Shown here one piece after another: positions 1 to 10,654 of a stretch of 64,000 bases of DNA. Location of the stretch: contig NC_090122.1 of the NCBI RefSeq assembly GCF_023973825.1, positions 620,001 to 684,000 on the forward strand. Reading direction: 5' to 3'. The position numbers and the translations under genes are program-made. The DNA comes from Plasmodium brasilianum (Eukaryota > Apicomplexa > Aconoidasida > Haemosporida > Plasmodiidae). The notes under the pieces were generated by a model, which saw only the letters and a program-made list of their open reading frames with translations, was not told the origin of the DNA and searched no databases. How positions within the stretch are numbered: the first letter of the stretch is position 1; each line of letters opens with the position of its first letter.

Positions 1-1088
1 AAGTAAACTTAAAGATTAATATCCCAATTACACAGAATAAATAACATGTTCACCCTTTTAAGGGGTATAAATAAAATATATATATTTTTTTTTAATTTAT
101 TATATTGTAAAAGTACAGAAAATAATATCGAAATGAATGAATGGAAAAGGGCTAATCTACAAACTCCTAATTTTTTTTTTACAAAAATGAAAAAATATAA
201 AATATATAATTAAAAAGATTGATAAAAGAATATGATTGTACATGTATTAGAATGTATTTTATTGTATTGTTTTATATTCCATTGTATCATCTTATATTAT
301 ATCAAACTGTAATACAATATTTCTTTTTAATTGCTTTATATTGCGTTATATATTGTATGCACAAGTACGCTTAACAATATGAATTAATTAAAAAATTAAA
401 ATGATAATAAAAATGAAAATAAAAATAAAAATAGAATAGAATAGATTAGAATTGGAACCATTCACATGCGTATTTATTTTTATAATATACACAGCTAAAA
501 ATGGTAATAATAAAAAAAAAGAAAAACAGAAAAAGGGAAAATTTTTTTTTTAGTTTTTAATTTATAATTTTTACAATTTTATAATTTTACAATTTTAAAA
601 GTTTAAATGTTTATATGTTTAAATGTTTAAATGTTCATTTTCGTAAACATTTCAAATAATGCAAATTTGCAAAAAATAAGAACTCACGGGAGAAAATTCA
701 GAAGGATATGAGGGAATATTTTTGTGACAAGCTAATAAAGCATACTGGAAAATGATCAATGCGTGAAAAGACGAGTTGATGAAATGATTTATAGATTTTA
801 CAGATGAATAAATTGAAAAATTGGTAAATCAGAAAGTACTAAGCAAAAAGAATGAAAACTCACTGAATTACAAATGCAGCTGTAAAAAAAAAAAAAAAAA
901 AAAAAATTTAAATTAAACTAAAATAAAAAAAGAATAAAATAAAATAAATTAAATTGAACTGAATAAAACTAAATTAACCTGAATCAAACTAAATTGATTT
1001 AAGTTGAATTAAATCGAAATGATTTGAACTCTTTTGAAATGGACTAAGTTGAACTTGCCCTCGAAACCATTTTTATTTTTCTTCAAAA
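1..1088. other. Intergenic, AT-rich, upstream of the cyclophilin gene
   Basis: No supported gene. The first 660 bases are simple A/T-rich sequence with short TATT-type repeats. Bases 690-880 are less biased and hold short open pieces in several frames, each interrupted by stops, so they look like non-coding sequence or a decayed exon. From 880 to 1060 there are A runs and AATTAAA-type repeats typical of Plasmodium upstream regions. This stretch probably carries the promoter and 5' UTR of the gene starting at 1089. Confidence 0.6.
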
Positions 1089-1715
1089 ATGTCTTTAAGT
1101 TTACATACGAATTATGGTGATATAAAAATGGAACTGTTTTGCTACGAAGTCCCCAAAACATGCAAAGTACGCGAAAAAAATAAAATAAAAATAGAAGTAA
1201 AAAATAAAAATACACACAAAAGCATAAACAAAGGCGTAAACAAAGGCATATACAAAAGCGTAAACAAAAGAGTAAACAACCTACGCAGAAATTACAAAAT
1301 TAGTATTTTACGTGTGTTATGCTTTATACGTTGAAATGTATGCGAAAATGTACTGAGCCGTTTTGGTAATTTCTCCTTTAGAACTTTTTAGCCTTATGCG
1401 CCTCGGGGTATTACGACAACACAAAGTTTCACAGGTTATAGTATGTACATACGAGTACATACGTATATACGTACATATGCATATATATATCTATGGACGT
1501 AAAACTTACAAACGTTACGCTCAAGTATTACGCTCTGTTTTTTCTTTTCTTCGTTCACAGAAATATCAAAGGTTTTGCCATACAGGGGGGGGATCCAACA
1601 AATACGGGAAAAGGTGGAGAGAGCATTTACGGCAAATATTTTGACGACGAATTTGATTCAACTTTAAAGGTTTAACAGAAATGAAACAACAGTGAAAATT
1701 AGTTGTACGTACGTA

Positions 1716-1798
<83 letters not shown>

Positions 1799-2886
1799 AT
1801 ATGTATATATATGTACGTTTTATAGAATGCTTTACGACTGAGATGAATAAAGCTGAATGATGATGTTTCTTAATAGATGCTACTTTTTATGCATATATGT
1901 ACCTGTGTATATATATATAATTGCTATAATTACATACATACATATGTGCTTATATACAAAAATGCATATATGCGCAGCACGACAAAAGAGGAATGGTATC
2001 CATGGCAAATAGGGGAAAACCAAATACGAATGGATCCCAGTTTTTTATAACGTATTCTAGACAACCACATCTTAATGGGATCTATGCTGTTTTTGGAAGG
2101 TAACGAAAAAAGAAAAAAATATATGCATAAATAAGGATAAATATAAAGATGTAATATGAAACATTGTATAGCGTAACATGTAAAGCGTAACACATAAAAC
2201 GAAACAACGATAAGCTCATTTTTAATAAACCTACAATAAACTTTTTATCGTAATGTAAAACGATGATAAATAAAAAGAAAAATATCTGTGCATGTTGTTA
2301 GAATGCTTATATATGTTTACTTCCACAATGAGGCCTCAAAAATGGGGGAGTAAACGCGAATATACACGCACAAGTGCGTTCTTATCCGAATGGATGTGCA
2401 TCCGTGCATATATATATACGCGGCATATGCACGCACATACATATACATACATGTGTACACACATACTCACACACACATAAGCATAGCATAGTAAACACAA
2501 CACGTAAAAGTCCTCTTGCAAGAATAAATCTATTTAAAAATGCATTTTACCTTTATTAAAATAAAAAAAAAAATAAATAAATTTGCAGAGTAATCGATGG
2601 CATGGATGTTCTATCCGTTCTTGAAAATGGTACAACTTCATAAGTAAATTTTGACAAAAACGATAAATTAAAAATGTAAAGGATGACAAAAAATGCATTA
2701 CAATTTAGATCCTGCCAATTCATAAATGTTGTTACGTTATGTTATTCTATGCTGCTCCATGCTGTATCATGCTTTTATTCATTTTTGTTAGAACCGGTAG
2801 GGGAGAAAAACAAACCAATAAAGGATATTATAATTGAGTCAGTGACCATACATGCAAATCCCATTGCTGAAGATGAATCTCTGTGA
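1089..2886 (+). CDS. Cyclophilin-type peptidyl-prolyl isomerase, PPIL3-like, six exons
   Basis: Exons that splice cleanly at GT-AG are 1089-1166, 1382-1434, 1561-1669, 1978-2099, 2589-2629 and 2792-2886. They total 498 nt and give 165 residues, close to the about 161 of animal PPIL3. The protein starts [13 protein letters not shown] and reads [40 protein letters not shown] and [10 protein letters not shown] in order, which is the cyclophilin core with the catalytic Arg of FHR and the FFITY pocket. PPIL3-type cyclophilins are cis-trans prolyl isomerases found with spliceosomes in other eukaryotes, so a nuclear role is inferred. Introns are 113 to 489 nt and AT-rich. The gene converges on the SEC12-like gene, with stop codons only about 106 bases apart. 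A perfect GTGAGT donor overlaps the last codon, so an alternative 3' end is possible. Confidence 0.88.
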
Positions 2887-2992
2887 GTATGAGTATGCCC
2901 CTTGCTATGTTTGAACATCAAGTGAATAGCCATTATTTCTTACCACTTGGGTGTATTTATTTTTTTGTTACTCTCTCGCTTTTCCGTTACAA

Positions 2993-4252
2993 TCACAGCT
3001 CATCGGAGGTCTTTCCCTTTTTCCCATGGACAACTTTAATTTTATTCTCGTTGGTCCTATCACGAACTAAACTGTTTATGCGCAAATCGTAACCAACATT
3101 GAAGCAGTCAAGCAAAATAATAGATATTACAAGTACAATAAGGAGAATGATAAGATATTTCCAAATTTTTCTTAAATAACGAAAAGTAAAGGAATTAATA
3201 TTGAGACAGCTAATACTGTAATCTGCTCCAGCAGATAGTAAATAACCATCATTTTTAATAAAACACATAGCAGTAATTGGTAATTCATGTTTTTTATAAT
3301 GAGCTAAAAGAGAAAATTTAGAATTATAAATTTTAAGTGCTCCAGTACTAAAACCTAAAGCTAAATATTTTTCATTTGTACTTATAGCTATATTACAACA
3401 TGGTCTATTATCTAACCAGATAAATTTCTGTTTTGTACACGTAAATTTTTCTTTTTTATCATTATAATATATAGCCCATATTATTAAATAACTATTACCT
3501 CTAGTTGTATAAGCTGTAGTTAATAAGGTATAAGAATATTCTTTTTTTATATCTATATTTTTTAAAAATTTACAACAACGAAAATTTAATTTATCATTTG
3601 AATTTTGTGGATTTTTCATTTGTTCGGTATGTAAATTAATTAAACTGTGTGTATCCCATAATTTTAATGAGTTATCAGATGAACATGATATTATAATCCG
3701 TTCATCTAATGTGATATCACAATCTTTAATACTATCATCATGTCCTGTAAAATCTCCTAAATGTTCAACAGCTTTGGTAATATCTAAATATAAATTATTA
3801 TGAACATGTACATATTTATTATCATTAGTTAATTTCAATTTCCATAAACGTAATGTTTTATCCTCTCCTCCTGTTATTATTAAATCATCATTTGATGAAA
3901 ATTTAACCACAACTTGTCTTGAATTTTTTTCACTAAAATCAGTTACAAAAGTTAATAATATATTTGGTCCTGTTTCTTCATTTATTTGAAATATTACACA
4001 TTCATTTCTTACTGACCCTAACCATATATTATGTTTCTCTACATATATGATAGAATCTACTACACCTCTTTGTTCTGTTGTTGACCAAAGAACTTGTAAC
4101 TTCTTTTCCTTTTCATTAAATGTATTAATATCTAGTAAATCTTCAATACCATAACTTTTCCCCCCACCCCCTCCTGATGTGACTACATAATTTTCATTGG
4201 ATCCAATTCCATAAATAGGATAATTTAAATATGATACCTTTATTTCATTCAT
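2993..4252 (-). CDS. SEC12: SEC12-like WD-repeat ER membrane protein (SAR1 exchange factor)
   Basis: Single-exon protein of 419 residues. The N-terminal 350 residues are beta-propeller-like, with WD-type blades ending in KLWDT and TLRLWKL and a Gly-rich loop near residue 27. One membrane segment follows at about 363-384 (WKYLIILLIVLVISIILL), and about 35 residues lie beyond it. The protein ends TSDEL, the SDEL form of ER retrieval signal used by Plasmodium BiP. This architecture, cytosolic propeller, one TM and a lumenal tail with a retrieval tetrapeptide, is that of yeast Sec12, which ends HDEL. Sec12 activates the GTPase SAR1 to start COPII vesicle budding at ER exit sites. A PREB-like or other WD protein is less likely given the topology. 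Its upstream region is shared with a possible + strand gene. Confidence 0.82.
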   Translation of the reverse strand: MNEIKVSYLNYPIYGIGSNENYVVTSGGGGGKSYGIEDLLDINTFNEKEKKLQVLWSTTEQRGVVDSIIYVEKHNIWLGSVRNECVIFQINEETGPNILLTFVTDFSEKNSRQVVVKFSSNDDLIITGGEDKTLRLWKLKLTNDNKYVHVHNNLYLDITKAVEHLGDFTGHDDSIKDCDITLDERIIISCSSDNSLKLWDTHSLINLHTEQMKNPQNSNDKLNFRCCKFLKNIDIKKEYSYTLLTTAYTTRGNSYLIIWAIYYNDKKEKFTCTKQKFIWLDNRPCCNIAISTNEKYLALGFSTGALKIYNSKFSLLAHYKKHELPITAMCFIKNDGYLLSAGADYSISCLNINSFTFRYLRKIWKYLIILLIVLVISIILLDCFNVGYDLRINSLVRDRTNENKIKVVHGKKGKTSDEL

Positions 4253-4345
4253 GCTGCGCTATTTTTACATATGCTTCTTCCTCATGCGCAGTTCGCACTG
4301 CTTATCGGTACATGAGCACACAATAAATAATTACGCGTTCATATA

Positions 4346-4416
4346 TACTAACGTACACGCGTGCATAAATACTAACGTACACGCGTGCATATATACTAAC
4401 ATACACGCGTGCATAC
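4346..4416. repeat. Three-copy 23-24 bp tandem repeat
   Basis: Three near-identical copies of the core actaacgtacacgcgtgcat begin at 4348, 4371 and 4395. The core contains palindromic ACGCGT and lies about 100 bases upstream of the SEC12-like start codon, within its likely promoter. It is more GC-rich than the surrounding sequence. Confidence 0.8.
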
Positions 4417-4724
4417 GTATATATATACTTGCATACTTACGTCCTTACGTACTTTGATTCGTGCACATGTATACTCAGATAAGGCCAAGTATATATAACT
4501 GCATACAGTGATCACTTCTTACACTTTAAACTTGTTCTTTCCGAAGGTGCTTTCTCAGAACACCTTATTATAGTTCCCTCCCTCTACTTGCTCTTTAGTA
4601 GAATTATTTTGCTGCTTTAAAATATACCTATTGTTATATACGTTCATTTATATAAGCATTTGGAGTACCTCCCTTAGTGTAGCATTATTTAAAAGGTTGT
4701 AGTAACGATATGTTACCTTCACAG

Positions 4725-5920
4725 CGGCTGTAGCTAAAATATATATCAATGGAACAGCTAAAACACATCAACAGGAGTATATTTTTTGACCTTACTACTA
4801 CAGCTATTCACTAAATTGCACGATGATAATGCCAAAATTGAAAATGCGGGGAAGCAGTATAACAACGGAAAAGGTGAAATGCAAAGGATGAAAAGGAAGA
4901 CCAAGGGTACAATTTTGTAAATACGTGTGTGTATAGCTACACAAATATGCAAAAACTGGTAAATATATATCACAAGATGAGATAATACAACATTTTGGAG
5001 TAACCTCGTAATTTTTTGGCATAAAATTATATATATTTTTTCTTTTTTTTTGTTTCCAATCGTTCTTTATGGAAAAAAAAATAATAAATAATAAAATTTA
5101 TAAATTAAATTTAAAAATTTATACGGTTTGAGAAATTATATATGTGAACTTTCCACATATCATATTGGCTTTATTTTTCCTTTTTTTTATTTTTTCTTTA
5201 CTCCATTTTTGCTTTATTGTATTTTTGCTATATTTTATTTTGTTTTATTTATTTTCCTGCAGGTTTAACTGAGCACATGTAAACGTGTAAACAGAAAGGG
5301 AAAAAAATGTATCCCGATTGTTATACATGCGTAAAGTAAATGTACAAATGTAAGTGTAATAACGTAAACGTATAAACATGTATGTACTAATATGTTTGTA
5401 TATATATATATTAATATACGTTTATAACCATTTATGCATGTATACTATATGCGTACATTTTTATCAAGAGATAGCGAATTTTTAAATGTTTGTATATATA
5501 CGTCCTGCACCTGTAATATACATGGCACATTGCAAGTTATGAATGTACGTATGTGTACTGTGAACATATATATATATATGTATATATATATATAAATACA
5601 TTTATAAGTTTATATGTTTATCTATTTATATATTTACTTATGTATTTATATTTACATAAGCAAGCACGATTATTCAAACTTGTACACATACATACACTGC
5701 TTACCTTGCCAGAGTCATACTATTTAATGGTGAAACATATTAGGAAAATTAAAAAATTTCCTCTTCCAAGTAGAATAAAATTATTTAAAATTTTTAAAGT
5801 AACTTGTTAAACAAAACGAAAAAATAATGAACGCTATATATTATTACTCCTAATGTACATACATGATTCCATCCTAAGAGGAAGGAAAAACGTATAACTG
5901 TTCAGGAGGATGGCATCTAA
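4725..5920 (+). CDS. Candidate small spliced gene, unknown function, with a one-base frame break
   Basis: I do not recognise the product. Bases 4725-4906 follow a good acceptor (ttcacag) and read AVAKIYINGTAKTHQQ, then after the T run at 4782-4787 continue one base out of frame as LFTKLHDDNAKIENAGKQ and a Lys/Arg-rich stretch. One extra T would join the two parts. A donor at 4907 matches in phase an acceptor at 5712, whose exon 5713-5798 reads MVKHIRKIKKFPLPSR and is bounded by GTAACT. A further in-phase exon at 5879-5920 would end at TAA; without it the frame stops at 5810. The first exon is unknown; ATG 4271 with donor 4308 fits the phase but lies only 18 bases from the divergent SEC12-like ATG. 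The product would be a small basic protein with a hydrophobic N-terminal part. The joining intron of about 800 nt is long. Confidence 0.33.
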
Positions 5921-6017
5921 GGTTTTCCTCGAAATGTAGTTTTTTTTTTTTTTTTTTTTTTTTACAAGTTAAATAAATATAAGTGCTGCGTTTATTCGTG
6001 TATTAAGTGTACATGTT

Positions 6018-6235
6018 TATATTTGTACCTGTGTATATTTGCACCTGTGTATATTTGTACCTGTGTATATTTGTACCTGTGTATATTTGCACCTGTGTAT
6101 ATTTGTACCTGTGTATATTTGTACCTGTGTATATTTGTACCTGTGTATATTTGCACCTGTGTATATTTGTACCTGTGTATATTTGTACCTGTGTGTATTT
6201 GTATCTATGTATATCTGTACCTGTGTATATGTGTA
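6018..6235 (+). repeat. 16-bp minisatellite (tatatttgtacctgtg)
   Basis: About fourteen copies of a 16-bp unit, with gcacct and gtacct variants alternating. Because 16 is not a multiple of three, reading frames rotate through the array and give spurious Cys/Val/Tyr-rich open frames, which I do not treat as genes. Confidence 0.9.
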
Positions 6236-6461
6236 CTAGTTTATATGGTGTAGTATTTATGTATGCGTCTGTTCATGTATACTCGTATATTTTTATATAT
6301 GAGTTTATTTTTTAAAAGTTTCGTTAGTAGAACAACTTTTACATTCATTTCATGAAGAGTCTTTTTTTTTTTCAAAATCGAACAAAAAAAAAACAGAAGG
6401 AAAAAAAAAAAATTGTTTTGTTTTCCGCCTTTTTTTTTATTAGTTAAATGGGGAAATTATT

Positions 6462-6656
6462 ATTTTGATTTATCGCTATTTTGATTTATCACTATTTTGA
6501 TTTATCGCTATTTTGATTTATCACTATTTTGATTTATCGCTATTTTGATTTATCACTATTTTGATTTATCGCTATTTTGATTTATCATTATTTTGATTTA
6601 TCGTTATTTTGATTTATCGTTATTTTGATTTATCGTTATTTTGATTTATCGTTATT
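6462..6656 (+). repeat. 16-bp minisatellite (attttgatttatcgct)
   Basis: About twelve copies of a 16-bp unit with cgct, cact and cgtt variants. The variants are grouped: cgct and cact alternate first and cgtt dominates at the end, as expected from local unit duplication. Confidence 0.9.
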
Positions 6657-6765
6657 TTATCATTTTTCTTTTATCATTATTTATTTAATTATTATTTTAT
6701 TTTTTCATTATTTTATTTTATTACTTTTTCATCATTTAATTATTTCGTTTTATTTTTTCATTTAA

Positions 6766-6842
6766 TTATTTCGTTTTATTAGTTCGTTTTATTAGTTCGT
6801 TTTATTATTTCGTTTTATTATTTCGTTTTATTATTTCGTTTA
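6766..6842 (+). repeat. Short tandem repeat of ttattagttcgttt type
   Basis: Six or so copies of an 11-12 bp unit, ttcgttttatta, ending in a long T run at 6846-6863. Confidence 0.8.
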
Positions 6843-7017
6843 TCTTTTTTTTTTTTTTTTTTTGGAACTCATAGAATTTAATCCTTTTACTAATACACTA
6901 CTATTATATACCAGTGCATAGTTGTACGCAAGTTTTAATTTTATTTTGTAGATTCTACCAGCAGTTGTCTCATTTGTTTTTTATTTATCATACCAGTTAT
7001 ATTATTATTTTATCAGT

Positions 7018-7237
7018 TTGCTTTCTTTTGTCCATTTGCTTTCTTTTGTCCATTTGCTTTCTTTTGTCCATTTGCTTTCTTTTGTCCATTTGCTTTCTTT
7101 TGTCCATTTGCTTTCTTTTGTCCATTTGCTTTCTTTTGTCCATTTGCTTTCTTTTGTCCATTTGCTTTCTTTTGTCCATTTACTTTCTTTTGTCCATTTG
7201 CTTTCTTTTGTCCATTTACTTTCTTTTGTCCATTTAC
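7018..7237 (+). repeat. 18-bp minisatellite (tttgctttcttttgtcca)
   Basis: About twelve copies of an 18-bp unit, a few with tttac in place of tttgc. The period is a multiple of three, so one frame on each strand stays open (LLSFVH repeated on +, QMDKRK on -). There is no flanking coding signal that would make either a gene. Confidence 0.9.
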
Positions 7238-7289
7238 GTTATATTATATATATATATATTTTTTGTTTTTTTGTTTTTTGTGTGTATAA

Positions 7290-7523
7290 TTATCCCCCAA
7301 AGCTACTTTTTTTTGCTAAGAGGAAAACGCCAAAGACAGCAGCGCATATGACAGTTAAGTAGGAAACGCCCATAGAGGTGATACCAGTACCAATATCAGC
7401 AGCATTACCAGCGTTACAATTGTTACAAGTATTAGTGGTAGTACTAGTACCTTTAGGAGTAACATCAGCATCGTCAGTAGCGGCATCTATAGCAGCATCG
7501 ATAGAAGAATAACTTTCGAAGTA
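7290..7523 (-). pseudogene. Coding-like island encoding a C-terminal membrane segment; exon or gene remnant
   Basis: On the minus strand an open frame of 77 residues has no ATG at its start and is preceded in frame by TGA and TAG. It reads an Ala/Asp/Thr-rich stretch (SSIDAAIDAATDDADVTP), a Cys-containing Asn-rich part (NTCNNCNAGNAADIG), a hydrophobic segment SYLTVICAAVFGVFLLA and the tail KKSSFGG, then TAA. GC content is clearly above the surroundings, and codons such as gct, gat, act and ggt look used. It could be the last exon of a spliced membrane protein, with a possible but poor acceptor at cgaaag, or the end of a decayed gene. A GPI signal is less likely because a polar tail follows the hydrophobic segment. 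I do not recognise the family. Confidence 0.35.
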
Positions 7524-7581
7524 TCATTCGCACTAAGGGTAGAGAAACAAACCGCCAACCTTTCGAGGTGAGCACAGAAAC

Positions 7582-8010
7582 TTAAGAGAGAGTTTCTTCA
7601 AGGCAACGACTTGAGAAAGTGTCTAGGAAATAGGTACATCATTAAAAGAAAAACTAGACAAAATAAAGAGAAATAAGGAAAAGCGCATGGATAACAAAAT
7701 AAAATAAAAATTGCGCTTTTACTGCGCTCTTTTTGCTTCTCGTCCTTTGCTTCTTTTCTTATGCTTCTCTTCTTTTTCTTCTCTTCCTTTGCTTCTCGTC
7801 CTTTGTTTCTCTTCTTTTGCTTCTCGTCCTTTGTTTCTTTTCTTATGCTTCTCTTCTTTTTCTTCTCTTCCTTTGCTTCTCTTCCTTTGCGCTTCCTTTC
7901 CAACTCTTCATTAAATGACTGCAACATGTGCTTAAAGAAATAATGTAGTGAAAAATGAAAGCGTATTTTCTACATACCAAATGACCAAGTATAGCATCGT
8001 GAGGACGCAT
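7582..8010 (-). CDS. Candidate three-exon gene for a Lys/Glu-rich repeat protein
   Basis: The minus strand gives exon 1 at 8010-7978 (MRPHDAILGHL, donor GTATGT), exon 2 at 7918-7723 after acceptor ttgcag (SFNEELERKRKGREAKEE onward, donor GTAAAA) and exon 3 at 7622-7582 after acceptor tttcctag, ending RCLEETLS and TAA. Phases are consistent and total 270 nt, 89 residues. Exon 2 carries two near-identical copies of a charged unit of about 26 residues (REAKEEKKKKRSIRKE and KDEKQK blocks), predicted helical and basic. If the second donor is not used, exon 2 reads on into a hydrophobic stretch and stops near 7598. No family is recognised. Introns of 59 and 100 nt are in the usual range. The short repeat-rich composition means chance cannot be excluded. 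Confidence 0.38.
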
Positions 8011-8259
8011 GTGTAACAGAAATGTGTTCAGTGGACAGAAATTAAAAAAAAAAAAAAAAAAAAAAATGCATTTCGCGCTGCTTATGTGGTGCAGTCTATT
8101 ATACATGAAAGTGCAAGTTGACATTCAGTCTACATTCACTTATTCTCATTAACATTTTAACATTCGTTATATTTGTAACAAATGCAATGCTTTCGAACAA
8201 GTTTTTAGTAGCAGGTGAAGGGAATTCAGTACCACCACTAAACACCGCTGGGCGTAATA

Positions 8260-9626
8260 ATGATTGAAAAGTCGAACAACCCGTATCTAACGATAGACCC
8301 AATTGTAGACAGAACGAAGCAAAATGGTGAAGAGTTGCCCTTAATAAATGGGAAGGTAAAAGGTCATTTGGATTTTACTCAGATAGTAGTATATTTGGTA
8401 GGTTTATCCGATGGACTAACTCATTTAGCATCGTTAGCAGTATATTATTTATTTAAAGACTATTTTAGGTTAACACCTTATCAAGTATCGTTAATATTGA
8501 TGTATCCATATATTCCTTTTATATTAAAACCTGGTATTGCATTAATAACAGATTCTTTTTCAATATTTGGTATGAGAAGAAAACCATACTTATTTGTATT
8601 TAGTCTATTTCAGTCATTTAACTTTTTAGCATTAGCATTTCTAAATTTGACAGTGGTACAAGCAACTTTAATTTTATTTTTTATCTCCTTATGTGCATCA
8701 TTCTGTACAACAGTAGCAGAAGCATTAGTAGTGGAAAGTTCTATTGGAAAAACATATAGCCAGGGGACAAATAAGGTAACTGAGTTTATTGCTGCAAAGG
8801 CTATAGGTAGTTTATCCGTTGCATATTTTTCAGGGTACTTTCTAGAAAAGATGTCTAGAGAATATATCTTTATGACCACTTCCATATTTCCATTAATTAT
8901 ATCTGTATCATGTTTATTCTTAAAGGAAAAGCAATATGCTACAAATAAAAATATTGTAAAACAGTTAACTGATTTAGTGAAATTTATTAACACACCTGTA
9001 TTTTTAGGTCCTTTTCTATATATTTTCGTATATATGTCTGGACCTGATTATGATGATGCTTTTTTTTTTTCTGTACAAATAAACTAGGTTTTAGACCTAC
9101 TTTTATGGGAACCCTAAGATTAACTTACGGTATTGCATCATTAATAGGTATAATAGTATATCGTGTATTTTTAAAAAATCATGGACTTAAAAAATCTTTA
9201 ATTATTACAACCTTAGTATCTTTTCCAATATATATATCGCCAATCATATTAACAGAAAAGATAAATAAATATTTTGGTATATCGGACGAACTATTTGTTT
9301 TAAGTGGAGGTTTCCTAATTGAAGCAATTACAGAGATACAGCTTTTACCTCTTTTTATTTTAACAGCTAATATATGTCAACCTGGGTTAGAAGCTAGTGT
9401 TTTTGCTACTATTCTCAGTGTAAAAAATTTGGGTTCTCTAACAAAAAAGGGTACCTCTTCCTTTTTAACGTATCTAATGAATATCGACAGTTACAATTTT
9501 GACAGTCTTAGTGTGTACATATTAATATGTGGCTTATTTCTGCTCCTCTCCTTAACACTCGTCCCGCTACTCCCTGATGAAGAGAAAATAGACAAGCTCA
9601 AGAATGAGCAGGCTGGCAAGTCCTAA
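8260..9626 (+). CDS. FT2: Folate/biopterin transporter FT2 (BT1 family), frame break in a T run
   Basis: The first part, 8260-9087, starts MIEKSNNPYLTID and carries the BT1-family start (VGLSDGLTHLASLAVYYLF), then GMRRKPYL and further membrane segments. At the T run 9060-9070 the frame shifts: as written it reads FFFSVQIN and stops. One additional T would continue through CTNKLGFRPTFMG into 9105-9626, which completes the transporter and ends DEEKIDKLKNEQAGKS. The combined length would be about 455 residues with about 12 membrane segments, the expected size of Plasmodium FT2. FT family members move folates and related pteridines across parasite membranes. Neighbours agree with P. falciparum synteny. 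The break is either a homopolymer sequencing error, which I favour because both halves remain fully open and conserved-looking, or a real inactivating deletion. Confidence 0.86.
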
Positions 9627-10611
9627 GTGTGAGCATATGCACACCGGACGAAACTGCATAAACAGGATGAAGCTGCGTATACAAGACCAGGGCGCATAAA
9701 CAGAAGGATGAAAAACTTCTTAAGATTTTTAACTCTAGTGAGACCTTAAGGAATGGCTACCATTGAAAGTACCCCTTCGAAAATGTTTTACCGCTGTGTA
9801 GGTATATGGGTGTGTGAATAGATGAGGAATAGTATATACGTGTTTACCTGCTCAAAATTTTATAAAAAAAAAAAAAAAAAATCCGAAAGTCAGAAAGTCA
9901 GAAAGTCAGAAAGTCCGAAAAATGAGAATAATCAGGGAAGTGATAATAATCAGAAAAACCAGAAAAAGAAATTAGGATTGTACATAAAGTATGCAAAATA
10001 CTGTGCTTCTCCCTATTTTTTCCATAATTTTTAGCAGTACTGTTATGTTGTCAAATGTGGGAACATATTCCTAACCCCATCAGCTATGTGCGTATGTTCT
10101 TGCAAAATTATTACGTTACAAAAAAGGATTTATAATGGTGAAAAGAATATACCGGGCATGTTAACGTTGGTTACTTGATGTGTATATATGTATATATATA
10201 TGCAAAAGTATAAGCATACATAAGTGTACATGTACGTGTATATAAGTGCACAGGTCTAAATGTGCGTAAGTGTATGTATTGCGCAATCGCTGCAATCAGT
10301 GTTTTTATTTTTTTTTTGTTGTTTTTCTTTTTTCGCATTATCGTTTTTGTCTTATTATTCTTCATCGTTCATCGTTCATCGTTCATCGTATATTGTTCAC
10401 TGTTCATTCATGATAAAAAATTTTCTCATTTTTATCATAATATATCAGTTGTAATCATTGAAATTTTAAATTAATTTTATTCCTTTTTAAATATATTTGT
10501 ATTTATGAACTCTTCGTTTCATAGCATGCTAAACGCTGCTTGTTATAAGTGACATGTTACATTTAAACGCATAAATATATATACATATATATATACACAT
10601 AATTACGTCGT

Positions 10612-10654
<43 letters not shown>

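Noticed and set aside
770..870. TGATGA and CTGA motifs about 95 bases apart, like a C/D-box snoRNA
   Set aside because: The complementary bases GAGT and ACTC lie on the wrong side of the D-like box to form a terminal stem, and no clear C'/D' boxes are visible.
4271..4307. MLLPHAQFALLI as first exon of the candidate gene at 4725
   Set aside because: Phase fits, but its ATG lies only 18 bases from the divergent SEC12-like ATG, which leaves no room for leaders; kept only as a possibility.
6007..6315. Cys/Val/Tyr-rich open frames over the 16-bp array
   Set aside because: They are produced by rotation of the repeat through the frames; there is no coding sequence outside the array.
7018..7362. 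Leu/Ser/Phe/Val/His repeat frame and its antisense
   Set aside because: It is an open frame only because the unit is 18 bp; there is no flanking domain, signal or splice pattern.
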